Positions 7,337-14,568 of a DNA stretch of 16,378 nucleotides are shown one piece after another. The stretch is from Candidatus Kariarchaeota archaeon (GTDB lineage Archaea; Asgardarchaeota; Heimdallarchaeia; Heimdallarchaeales; Kariarchaeaceae), in NCBI GenBank assembly GCA_016839545.1, contig JAEOUB010000137.1, forward strand, positions 1 to 16,378, written 5' to 3'. The notes under the pieces were generated by a model that made no database searches, was not told where the DNA came from, and saw nothing but the letters and a program-made list of their open reading frames with translations. The translations under genes and the position numbers were made by a program. Within the stretch, counting starts at the first letter, position 1. Every line of letters begins with the position of its first letter.

Positions 7337-9565
7337 CTAGAATTCCTCAAGATTCTCAAGAGCACTGATCAGGATCTGCCCTGTATCATGTTTCATCTCT
7401 CGTTCCTCTTGTTCGGTGAGGAAGTCTTCAAGGTCATCATCCTGGACATCCTCAATTTTTGAGTCTATGTCTTCGGGTTCCTCATCCTCTTCCTTTTCTT
7501 CTTCATCTGTTTTGAATGCGATCCTGTAGAAATGGCCTTTGGGACTCTCATCATCTTCAAAGACACCATCCCGAATATATTGTTTCCTTGCACCGACATC
7601 ATCTCCCATCAGCTTGATTAACCACTCCTCTGCCTCAATAGCATCGTCAATGGTCACCTGCTCAATGGTACGCGTGGCAGGATCCATCGCAGTCTCTGCA
7701 AGTTGATCAGCATTCATTTCTCCGAGTCCTTTAAACCGGTTCACAGTCAGCCCATTGGGATCAATGTTTGCATCCTTGAGCTCTTTCTTCAGAACATTCA
7801 AATCTCGCTCCTTGTGAAGATAGATATATTCCTCTCGACCATAGATCTCCTTGAATTTTGATCTCATCTCCTTACCCTTGGGTGTTACCTTGTACAGTGG
7901 AGGGCGAGCGATGTAGAGGAAACCATGCTCAACTACTGGTCGAAGATATCGATAAAAGAAAGTGAAGAGCAGAGTTGCAATATGAGCTCCATCGACATCG
8001 CCATCGGTGAGCAAAACAATCTTGCCGTATCTAATCCTCTCAATGTCGAACTCATCGAGAAAACTCGTTCCAACTGCAGTTATGATATTGTTAATCTCGT
8101 TATTCTTGAGAGCACGATCAACACGGGCCTTCTCAACATTGAGAACTTTACCCCTCATAAATAGTACCTCTTGAAATTCCCTGTCTCTTCCCTCAACTGC
8201 TGTACCACCAGCAGACTGACCCTCTACAATGAAGAGCTCTCGTTTCGTTGGATCTTTTTCTCGACACTTGACAAGTTTACCAGGTAGTGATCTGTTTGAT
8301 GTTTCCTTTCTAACTTTATCTCTTGCCTTCTTTGCTGCCTCTCTCGCTTTTCGAGCGGCAATTGCTTTCTCGACGATTGAACGAGTTAACCGCTTATTGT
8401 CAGGAACTCGTAGAAAATCTGCAAGAGCTTTACCAAATGCGATCTGGACTGCACTTCTGACCTCAGAGTTACCGAGTTTAGTCTTGGTCTGACCCTCGAA
8501 TAAGGGTTCGGGGACCTTAACTGAGACAATAGCAGTCATTCCTTCCCTAATATCACCGGAATCAAGATTGGCATCATCTTTCTTCAACAGTTCAGCCTCA
8601 CGTGCAAAATCATTGAGTTCCTTTGTCAGGGCTGCTCGAAAACCAGTGATATGAGTTCCACCTTCGTGTGTGTTGATATTATTGACATATCCGTGTACAT
8701 TCTCAGAGTATGCACGAGTATATTTGAAAGCGATCTCAACAATGATATCATCCTCTTTGCTATTTGTGTAAAAAGTGGGTGCATCCTCGACAAGATCATC
8801 TTTCTGTCGCGTGAGATGCTCAACAAATTCCCTTATGCCTCCCTCAGAGTAATAGGAAACTGTCCAATATCCTTCTGCATTGACTTCACCCTCAAGAATT
8901 TTGGTTTCTTCAGTATCAACCTTATTTTCCGGAGAACGAGTGTCGGTGAAATTCATACGGAAAAACGGGGTAAGAAATGAAAGTTCTTTGAACCGGTTTG
9001 CCAGTTTTTTGAACTCAAATCGGGTAGCATTGAAGATAGTGGAGTCAGGTTTGAAATGTATGAGAGTCCCGCTGGGTTGGTCTGTGGGTTCCTCAGATAC
9101 CTCGTCCTGTTTTATACCTTCCGAGTAGTCCTGAGAGTATTTTACTCCATTTCTGTAACTTTCCACACGGAAATACTCAGATAGTGCACAGACAGCAGCA
9201 AGACCAATTCCGTGCAATCCACCACTGACCTGGTATGCCTTCTTCTCAAACTTACCACCAGAATGCAACCGGGTGAGAATCAACTCTAAAGTTGGAACTC
9301 CGTATTCAGGATGCATTCCCGCAGGTATTCCCGCACCATCGTCACGGATACTAATTGAGTTGTCATCGTGGATCACAATATCCACCTTGGAACATCGACC
9401 TGCCATTGCCTCGTCAATTGAATTGTCTATAACTTCATAGACGAGATGGTGTAATCCTCGCTCTCCAACATCTCCTATGTACATTGCAGGTCGAAGTCGA
9501 ACACCCTCGGTACCCTCGAGTACCTTAATTGAACTTTCAGAATAATCAGCACCATCGTTTGCCAT
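7337..9565 (-). CDS. gyrB: DNA gyrase subunit B
   Basis: GyrB is the ATPase subunit of gyrase and pairs with the GyrA encoded next. The GHKL ATPase domain has Glu44 and Asn48 in LVYEVIDNSIDEA, DDGAGIP (75-81) and GGLHGIG (115-121). The transducer domain carries the QTK loop (359-361, GQTKTKLGN). The TOPRIM domain shows Glu448 in IVEGQSAGG and the acidic triad Asp521, Asp523, Asp525 in TDGDVDGAH, followed by YIARPPLYKV. NRFKGLGEMN and MDPATRT near the C-terminus are the tail signature. The usual EGDSAGG motif has Gln instead of Asp at 450. At 742 residues it is about 100 longer than compact GyrBs; the excess is mainly a Glu/Asp-rich tail from about residue 684. The start is preceded by a TATA-like box and a leader of about 40 bases without a good SD site. 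Confidence 0.97.
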   Translation of the reverse strand: MANDGADYSESSIKVLEGTEGVRLRPAMYIGDVGERGLHHLVYEVIDNSIDEAMAGRCSKVDIVIHDDNSISIRDDGAGIPAGMHPEYGVPTLELILTRLHSGGKFEKKAYQVSGGLHGIGLAAVCALSEYFRVESYRNGVKYSQDYSEGIKQDEVSEEPTDQPSGTLIHFKPDSTIFNATRFEFKKLANRFKELSFLTPFFRMNFTDTRSPENKVDTEETKILEGEVNAEGYWTVSYYSEGGIREFVEHLTRQKDDLVEDAPTFYTNSKEDDIIVEIAFKYTRAYSENVHGYVNNINTHEGGTHITGFRAALTKELNDFAREAELLKKDDANLDSGDIREGMTAIVSVKVPEPLFEGQTKTKLGNSEVRSAVQIAFGKALADFLRVPDNKRLTRSIVEKAIAARKAREAAKKARDKVRKETSNRSLPGKLVKCREKDPTKRELFIVEGQSAGGTAVEGRDREFQEVLFMRGKVLNVEKARVDRALKNNEINNIITAVGTSFLDEFDIERIRYGKIVLLTDGDVDGAHIATLLFTFFYRYLRPVVEHGFLYIARPPLYKVTPKGKEMRSKFKEIYGREEYIYLHKERDLNVLKKELKDANIDPNGLTVNRFKGLGEMNADQLAETAMDPATRTIEQVTIDDAIEAEEWLIKLMGDDVGARKQYIRDGVFEDDESPKGHFYRIAFKTDEEEKEEDEEPEDIDSKIEDVQDDDLEDFLTEQEEREMKHDTGQILISALENLEEF

Positions 9566-9631
9566 CGTAAACCCAACCCAGAGTTAAATCTCCGTAATTC
9601 CGAAGAATTGCTAATCATTGTTAGAACCCTT

Positions 9632-9640
9632 CTTATTTAA
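9632..9640 (-). promoter_or_regulatory. TATA-box-like promoter of gyrB
   Basis: On the minus strand AGGGGTTAAATAAG lies about 70 bases upstream of the gyrB ATG. It matches an archaeal TATA box with a purine-rich flank and is almost the same as the element upstream of the beta-helix gene at 574-583. Confidence 0.45.
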
Positions 9641-9659
9641 CCCCTGCCCTTACCTTATT

Positions 9660-9712
9660 GGAAAAGAAAGGAAAATGTACAAAGATTGGGATATAAAATA
9701 TTGCGAATATTT
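9660..9712 (-). terminator. Possible terminator region after the ArsR-like regulator gene
   Basis: Five bases past the regulator stop there is a hairpin with arms AAATATT (9696-9702) and AATATTT (9706-9712) around GCG. Further along the minus strand a pyrimidine tract, ATTTTCCTTTCTTTTCC, ends at 9660. Archaeal termination often uses T-rich tracts, so the tract is the stronger element. It could also be part of the gyrB promoter region. Confidence 0.35.
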
Positions 9713-9717
9713 ATCAG

Positions 9718-10365
9718 TCAGAGCCGCAGAGTCCTGATTCCATCACGCGTCTCAGATAGTTTGGGAAGGACCAATTCGTTGAACTGTGAGAGTATCTCTC
9801 TAGCCTGAGGATTGCTGAAAAAGATAAGATACTCAAGCAGGAAATAAAGGTTCTCGACAGTATGACGTGGAATTTCCTCTTCTGAACTGTTAGAGATGTT
9901 GAGGAATACTTTCTCAGAGATAGCTGCAAGTTTACGAATCATTTTCCTCAGTTCTAATTCCTCGGTATGAGAGAAGTCCATATTGAGCAATGTCTTGAAA
10001 TTATCAATAAAGTGCGTACTGAGCTGCTGATCATGGATGTAACCTCGATCTGTGGAGTAACTGACTATGAATGCCTGAGCGGTACGGGCATAGTAGCTTG
10101 TAACACTCCGTTTCTTTCTCTCCTCCCTGGTTTTGACCAAGAAATTGCATTCAACGAGTTTGTCGACATGATGGTAGATTCGTTGGGGATTAGTTCCCAG
10201 ATGATCTGCTATCTCGCTGACACTCATATCAACCTCTGTATTTGAAAGAACACTCAATATTCGTTTGCGAGTCTCATCAATCAGTACCTTGATCCTCTCT
10301 TCATCATAAACAATTTCGACAGGACGTGGATCATGATGATATGAGAAGATACCTCCAGTACTCAT
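9718..10365 (-). CDS. ArsR-like winged-helix transcriptional regulator
   Basis: With the ATG at 10365 the protein has 215 residues. Residues 31-92 form a winged helix-turn-helix (TRKRILSVL, then SVSEIADHLGTNPQRIYHHVDKLVECNFL), with recognition helix about 57-72 and a charged wing (KTREERKKRSVTSYY) of the ArsR/HTH_20 type common in Archaea. Residues 100-215 are helical, with no metal-binding cysteines and no recognised ligand domain. The open frame continues upstream to an ATG at 10569, but that extension overlaps the Roadblock gene by 110 bases and then crosses AT-rich, intergenic-looking sequence, so the shorter start was chosen; no start codon ATG lies between. It sits 94 bases behind the Roadblock gene in the same direction, and overlapping palindromes in that gap could be its own operator. 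The regulated genes are unknown. Confidence 0.85.
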   Translation of the reverse strand: MSTGGIFSYHHDPRPVEIVYDEERIKVLIDETRKRILSVLSNTEVDMSVSEIADHLGTNPQRIYHHVDKLVECNFLVKTREERKKRSVTSYYARTAQAFIVSYSTDRGYIHDQQLSTHFIDNFKTLLNMDFSHTEELELRKMIRKLAAISEKVFLNISNSSEEEIPRHTVENLYFLLEYLIFFSNPQAREILSQFNELVLPKLSETRDGIRTLRL

Positions 10366-10435
10366 GAGTAGTATATCGCTTGGACGTATATGTACTATTC
10401 TCTCCCTATTTTGGTCAAGGAAAGCGTTTTTAACT

Positions 10436-10455
10436 GTTTGAACAAACTTTTTGTT
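10436..10455. promoter_or_regulatory. Overlapping palindromes upstream of the ArsR-like regulator
   Basis: On the plus strand GTTTG-AA-CAAAC (10436-10447) overlaps AACAAA-CTT-TTTGTT (10441-10455), giving alternating TTTG and CAAA half-sites. The site lies 70-90 bases upstream of the regulator ATG and just past the Roadblock stop. Autoregulation by the winged-helix protein is possible but unproven. Confidence 0.3.
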
Positions 10456-10459
10456 TTTA

Positions 10460-10864
10460 TCAGTACTGTTCGTCTGGAATTTCACTAAGCGTTGAGATAA
10501 GCGAAGGTGAGTGTTTAACAAGGACTGCTGCAGCCTTTGTAAAGGCAGAAATCTGTTTGGTACCACCAACTAGCACAAACCGATCATTCAGTGCTCTGAG
10601 TATCAGGAAGCCATTGCTCCCTCGAACCATCACATCCGTCAATGTGCCGAATGTCAGCTGATCAGTCGCCAGACCACCTGAGTTGACCAAAGCGGCAGTG
10701 ATTGCAGACATTACACTGGAATCCGCCTTTGTTTTACTGAAGAAAGCCACACGAGCACCGGTTGTGGTGATGATGGCCAGGGTGTCAATCTGTGCCTCGA
10801 TTGTGATATCCTGTAATTCTTTACTTAGCTTCCGTGCAACGGATTCTGAAACGCGTACACTCAT
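10460..10864 (-). CDS. Roadblock/LC7 domain protein
   Basis: The 134-residue protein is a single Roadblock/LC7 domain. Signs are the N-terminal helix (VARKLSKELQDITIEAQIDTLAIIT), the central strand-helix unit with TTTGARVAFFS and SSVMSAITAALVNSG, the strands TDVMVRGSNGFLILRALNDRFVLVGGT, and a C-terminal helix (ISAFTKAAAVLVK). In bacteria and eukaryotes these proteins regulate or scaffold small GTPases (MglB, Ragulator), and Asgard genomes carry many copies. No GTPase gene is in the window. The ATG at 10864 is preceded by the SD site AGGAGT at 10876-10871 with a normal gap. The ArsR-like regulator follows, possibly co-transcribed. The fold call is firm by pattern; the partner is unknown. Confidence 0.85.
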   Translation of the reverse strand: MSVRVSESVARKLSKELQDITIEAQIDTLAIITTTGARVAFFSKTKADSSVMSAITAALVNSGGLATDQLTFGTLTDVMVRGSNGFLILRALNDRFVLVGGTKQISAFTKAAAVLVKHSPSLISTLSEIPDEQY

Positions 10865-10928
10865 TCTGTAACTCCTGCATTGTGTACCTTCTTATCAATA
10901 TTGTGTGACTATCAAGGTCAAAATCAAT

Positions 10929-11510
10929 CTACCACCCATCATAATGTACGATTTCTTCCGTGGGTCGCCTACCACGGGCAACTGAAGATGAGGGTCGGTA
11001 GTCACCCTCTTGGTAGCCAATCAACAGAGCGCCCACAATATGCACCTGGACAGGAATATGAAGATGGTGTCTGAGATAGTCCTGATTTTTTACTCCTGTG
11101 AAAGTAGCCACCAATCCAGCATCCACGGTTGAAAGCAACCCTAACAACGTCGACATTCCTGCATCGACAAACCACCATGGGATTTCACTCAGACCTTTCT
11201 TATCCAGTTCACCATACCGTTCTTGGTAGCGGGATTCGTCACTACAGACTAGAATGATTATGGGGGCCTGTTCAAGGTGAGGCCAGCTCTCACGGTAGCT
11301 CTTTCGGTCTTCTTCAGACCCCCACTGCCTGAAGAATATCTGTCTGCGGTCATCACTTCGTAACACCACAAATTCGATACCCTGAGAGAACCCTGCAGAA
11401 GGACTTTTGTTCATATTAGAGAGGATGGTGGAAAGGATACTGTCATCAACTTGGCGGCTAGAGAAACTCCGTACCATCTTTCGCCTGTTCACCACATCCT
11501 GAAATTCCAT
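10929..11510 (-). CDS. Nitroreductase family protein (FMN-dependent)
   Basis: The 193-residue protein has the nitroreductase layout. The N-terminal FMN-phosphate segment is RRKMVRSFSSRQV (9-21), NKSPSAGFSQGIEFVVL (34-50) matches the family's APSAGNxQPW region, DAGMSTLLGLLSTVDAGL (116-133) is the central helix, HIVGALLIGY (157-166) is the late strand, and the tail RRPTEEIVHYDGW (181-193) is the usual C-terminal signature. Such enzymes form homodimers and reduce nitro groups, quinones, flavins or other electron acceptors with NAD(P)H; the substrate cannot be told from sequence. PWWF (111-114) is a bulky aromatic patch that may line the pocket. It lies between the gelsolin-like gene and the Roadblock gene on the same strand, with 68 and 64 base gaps. 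No SD site is clear; GAATATAAC at about 11537-11529 could be a TATA box. Confidence 0.88.
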   Translation of the reverse strand: MEFQDVVNRRKMVRSFSSRQVDDSILSTILSNMNKSPSAGFSQGIEFVVLRSDDRRQIFFRQWGSEEDRKSYRESWPHLEQAPIIILVCSDESRYQERYGELDKKGLSEIPWWFVDAGMSTLLGLLSTVDAGLVATFTGVKNQDYLRHHLHIPVQVHIVGALLIGYQEGDYRPSSSVARGRRPTEEIVHYDGW

Positions 11511-11578
11511 ACGGGTGGATCAACTGAGTTATATTCAAAACTAGTGTAACTTGAGTTTGTTTTGATGAATTTTGAGGA

Positions 11579-12481
11579 TTATTCTATCTCGATCTGGAAC
11601 ATTGCTGTAAGGTCTGATAGATCCTGAGTTAGTGACTCATCAACCTCAACATCTTCTGAAGTCTGTGTGAGAAGCTCTACTGCCTTGATCTTTCCATTCT
11701 CTGCCAGGATCCTGGGGACGAATTGGCTGACCATAATGACACCATCTAGAGGATTATCAAGTTCATCGAGCACTACATTATCACCATCATAATCTACGCG
11801 GTAAACGGTCTGGCCGACAATTAGCATCTCACGCTCATACCCCTTTGGCAGTCCAAGTGCATTGACAATCTCCATTGCATCTTTCTTGTTGACATCCTGC
11901 AGGACAGATGATACTTTTTCTCGGGTTTTCTTGTCGTCCTTGACGTCAGAGAAGAAATTGGGATCAGACAGGAAACTGCGCTGGGGTCGTACACCAATCC
12001 CACCCATTTTGGCAATATGTGCAGGTGCATCCAAGTTGACTGACTCACCAGTAATTGCTGCTACCTCTTTTTCATCCACTAGAATTCCCTGTTTCTCAGC
12101 CTGTTCAGCATATGACTCAAATTGTTCTTCAGACGTCTCTCCGAAGGCATCAAATGTCTCAGCACGAGATCCACTGACTTCTGCTTCCTGCCCACCTCGG
12201 ATATATTCGATAAATTTCGAATCTTCGTCATCTGCATCCATTACAACGATCTTGTAGTGATAGCCGTATTCTTTACGGGTGTCTCCTGTGGCTCTACTAC
12301 CTATGAATTTCTGTCGAACGCCAGCTGTCACTCCCTTCCAAAGGAAAATCAGCCGTGCATCATTTTCGATGACAATGTAGACTTTGCCATTATCTCCGTC
12401 AAATCCGCCGGAGAATTGCTTTCCATCGATCTTGATTAGCTCTCCAGTTTCGGTAACTTCAAAGTACTCTATCTTTTCCAT
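11579..12481 (-). CDS. Protein with N-terminal gelsolin-like domain and unrecognised C-terminal half
   Basis: Residues about 13-95 look like a gelsolin/severin repeat: a strand with VYIVIEND, then RLIFLWKG, a helix with VRQKFIGSRATGDTRKEYG, a strand YKIVVMDADDE, and KFIEYI. The order of 'vyi ... ifvWkG ... long helix ... yki' is the family pattern, and Asgard archaea are known to encode gelsolin-domain proteins acting on their actins. Residues 100-135 are acidic and likely flexible (RAETFDAFGETSEEQFESY). Residues 140-210 are mixed. Residues 210-270 form a beta-rich unit with GYEREMLIVGQTVYRVDYDG and DGVIMVSQF that I do not recognise; the end is acidic. It has no signal peptide or membrane segment. 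It is divergent from arcS, with 200 bases between them; GGTTTATA at 12504-12497 gives a near-leaderless start. The actin link is inference. Confidence 0.6.
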   Translation of the reverse strand: MEKIEYFEVTETGELIKIDGKQFSGGFDGDNGKVYIVIENDARLIFLWKGVTAGVRQKFIGSRATGDTRKEYGYHYKIVVMDADDEDSKFIEYIRGGQEAEVSGSRAETFDAFGETSEEQFESYAEQAEKQGILVDEKEVAAITGESVNLDAPAHIAKMGGIGVRPQRSFLSDPNFFSDVKDDKKTREKVSSVLQDVNKKDAMEIVNALGLPKGYEREMLIVGQTVYRVDYDGDNVVLDELDNPLDGVIMVSQFVPRILAENGKIKAVELLTQTSEDVEVDESLTQDLSDLTAMFQIEIE

Positions 12482-12496
12482 ATCCCTACAAATGAG

Positions 12497-12504
12497 TATA
12501 AACC
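12497..12504 (-). promoter_or_regulatory. TATA-box-like promoter of the gelsolin-like gene
   Basis: On the minus strand GGTTTATA ends 15 bases before the ATG at 12481. This spacing would put the transcription start at or just inside the ATG, so a leaderless or nearly leaderless message is expected. Confidence 0.35.
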
Positions 12505-12664
12505 ATGAGTTGTTTTTGAAGATTGCCCATTACATTTCACTAGACTGACAGGAATGACCAATTTTTTCGCTTCTATGTATTAAAAATAACAGAGTACGAT
12601 GGAAACCGACTTTTGAAAGATACATTAACTGTTGTCAGCACCACAATCAATTATTTGTAGAAGA

Positions 12665-12680
12665 GTTGAGTAAACTCGAC
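12665..12680 (+). promoter_or_regulatory. Inverted repeat directly before the arcS start
   Basis: GTTGAG and CTCGAC pair with one G-T wobble around TAAA and end one base before the ATG at 12682, where an SD site would otherwise lie. As RNA it is a six-pair hairpin that would cover the start; as DNA it could be an operator. Candidate TATA elements lie at 12578-12589 (TATTAAAAATAA) and about 12650-12656 (ATTATTT). Confidence 0.35.
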
Positions 12681-12681
12681 G

Positions 12682-14568
12682 ATGTCAGTATTTCAGATAG
12701 GAAAACAGATGGGGGCTTCGAGAACCCTGGAAACGAGAGGAATGCCCACAACTCCTTGGTTACTCCGCACGGGAGAAGGTCTGAAAAATGACACTGTGAC
12801 ACTTACCCAGGTAATATTATCTGAGAGAGGATTTATGCCACTCAATCCGGTTGATCCACTCACACATCTCCTCAGATCAGACTTTGATGAACTTTATGAA
12901 GAACTCCCGGAATGGTCAATTCTTACACCTCGACTCTATCCAGCTGCTGACAACCTCGCGGAAAGTCTTGAATATGAATTGAACCTCTATCTTGACCGGA
13001 TAGAAGCCTCCAAGCTTCCCAAAGCTTTTGGTGTCGTATTTGATTTGGTACACAATGATGACTCATTCCTCAATGAGCTACTCAGTTTTCAGCCTTCAAT
13101 TGTGGTAATACGTCATCCCAACATTGAGGATGTCTCACCCCGAAATGTACTCGCAAGGTTACTCGCAATTCGCGGCAAGGTACCTCCAAATATCGCACTT
13201 TACCTTCCCGGGAGTGGAGGAGTTGGTTTCCAGTCTTTTCTGATTGCACTGGGTATTGATATTGTCGACGATGGAGCTGGGTACAGGTTGGCGGCCAGAA
13301 AACGTGGGATCATCGACCAGCAAATTCACTATCTTCCCGATTATGATCCTTCAGCTCTCGTGAAGATTAACAGAGAAGCGATTTCCCAGGATTTCAATTC
13401 GGTGGTATTTCATCTTGATCGCAACACCTTATGGACTAAGCTAGACAAGGATATGCATACTGCACCACAAGTCGCCTCACTGAGACACCTGCTTGCTCAT
13501 GATCCTGCATTTGAAATGGATCTCACCAAATTTGCAGTCAGTCAGGATAACCCGCTGGCATTCACCGGTGAGGAAGGCTTGTACCATCCTGATGTTCTTC
13601 ACTATCAACAACGTGTGGAGGAGAGGTATATCGAGGATGCAGAAGTGAAGGTAGTGATACTCCTACCATGTTCAGCTCGAAAACCATACAGGGAGTCCAG
13701 ATCACATCAAAGGTATGAAAGAGCGATACAGAGAGGATCCCGTAAAAAGAGGAGTCGAGTCAGCATCTGGTCGTTGACGAGTCCACTTGGAGTGGTACCA
13801 CGTTCATTGGAAACCGTCTATCCAGCTCAGAATTACGACATTCCAGTTACAGGTAATTGGACTCATGAGGAGGCACAGAGAACAGGATCAATGCTCGGCC
13901 GTATGCTAGAGAAACTTGCAGACGATGTTACCATCATTGTCCACAGTTCCAAGGATTATGCCCCAATGGTTGAGGTTGCAAAAGAATTCAGAGATATTGA
14001 GATCTCATGGCTGGCAGACAAATCACGGTCGGATGAGGCTCTGACTCAACTGACAACAAAACTTCAGAACGCTCTCGAAGCATTCGAAGTCAGAGATATC
14101 GGGGTAAAGGGAGCATATCTTGAGGCCCGAGATACGGTAACTGCAATAGTCAGGTATGTTCATGGAAGGGATGCACATATAGAATTTGATCAGGAGAAAG
14201 TTAGGGTTATTGGAAGGCCACCAAGACCAATTGCACTCCAATGGAATAAGAGGCACTGGATTACCTGGGATAAACTTGCAGGCAAAATAAAACTTCATCA
14301 GGATGCAGTAGTGATGATAGGTTCTCAAACCTGCAATTGGGTAGAAGTGAATACAGAAGAATTACGAGGGAGCAGCCTTTTCAATGTCGGTATCAAAGAA
14401 GCATCAGAGACAATCTCACCAGGTGACGAGGTCATTTTTTTCAATTCTGATAGATCGAAAATACTGGGAGTTGGAACTGCAAATATCTCAGGATCTGCAA
14501 TGAGCTCAGTGGAGAATGGGATTGGAGCAACAATATTCAAAAAATTTGTAGAGGTGTTGGATCAATGA
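12682..14568 (+). CDS. arcS: Archaeosine synthase ArcS (alpha subunit)
   Basis: ArcS adds lysine to the 7-cyano group of preQ0 at position 15 of tRNA, the step before archaeosine. Residues 1-290 are a TGT-like barrel: the opening FQIGKQMGASRTLETRG with TTPWLLR (23-29) matches the TGT start, and YLPGSGGVGFQSFLIALGID (174-193) is the late barrel region. Residues 325-400 hold the ArcS-specific core: PCSARKPYRESRSHQRY (329-345), the PCSxxKPYxxSxSH motif linked to lysine transfer, and TSPLGVVPRSLE with YPAQNYDIPVTGNW. A C-terminal PUA domain at about 540-625 (DAVVMIGSQ, GDEVIFF, GVGTANISG) binds tRNA. The 628-residue length fits the full-length family. The start is supported by the TGT-like N-terminus. 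The stop overlaps the raSEA start as ATGA, so the two steps are coupled. Confidence 0.93.
   Translation: MSVFQIGKQMGASRTLETRGMPTTPWLLRTGEGLKNDTVTLTQVILSERGFMPLNPVDPLTHLLRSDFDELYEELPEWSILTPRLYPAADNLAESLEYELNLYLDRIEASKLPKAFGVVFDLVHNDDSFLNELLSFQPSIVVIRHPNIEDVSPRNVLARLLAIRGKVPPNIALYLPGSGGVGFQSFLIALGIDIVDDGAGYRLAARKRGIIDQQIHYLPDYDPSALVKINREAISQDFNSVVFHLDRNTLWTKLDKDMHTAPQVASLRHLLAHDPAFEMDLTKFAVSQDNPLAFTGEEGLYHPDVLHYQQRVEERYIEDAEVKVVILLPCSARKPYRESRSHQRYERAIQRGSRKKRSRVSIWSLTSPLGVVPRSLETVYPAQNYDIPVTGNWTHEEAQRTGSMLGRMLEKLADDVTIIVHSSKDYAPMVEVAKEFRDIEISWLADKSRSDEALTQLTTKLQNALEAFEVRDIGVKGAYLEARDTVTAIVRYVHGRDAHIEFDQEKVRVIGRPPRPIALQWNKRHWITWDKLAGKIKLHQDAVVMIGSQTCNWVEVNTEELRGSSLFNVGIKEASETISPGDEVIFFNSDRSKILGVGTANISGSAMSSVENGIGATIFKKFVEVLDQ

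Noticed and set aside
9696..9712. Hairpin AAATATT-GCG-AATATTT as a bacterial intrinsic terminator
   Set aside because: The stem is all A/T and no proper T-run follows at once; it is kept only as part of a possible archaeal terminator region.
10366..10569. Longer start for the ArsR-like regulator at 10569, adding 68 residues
   Set aside because: It overlaps the Roadblock gene by 110 bases, and the remaining part crosses AT-rich sequence with palindromes that looks intergenic; the ATG at 10365 gives a normal protein.
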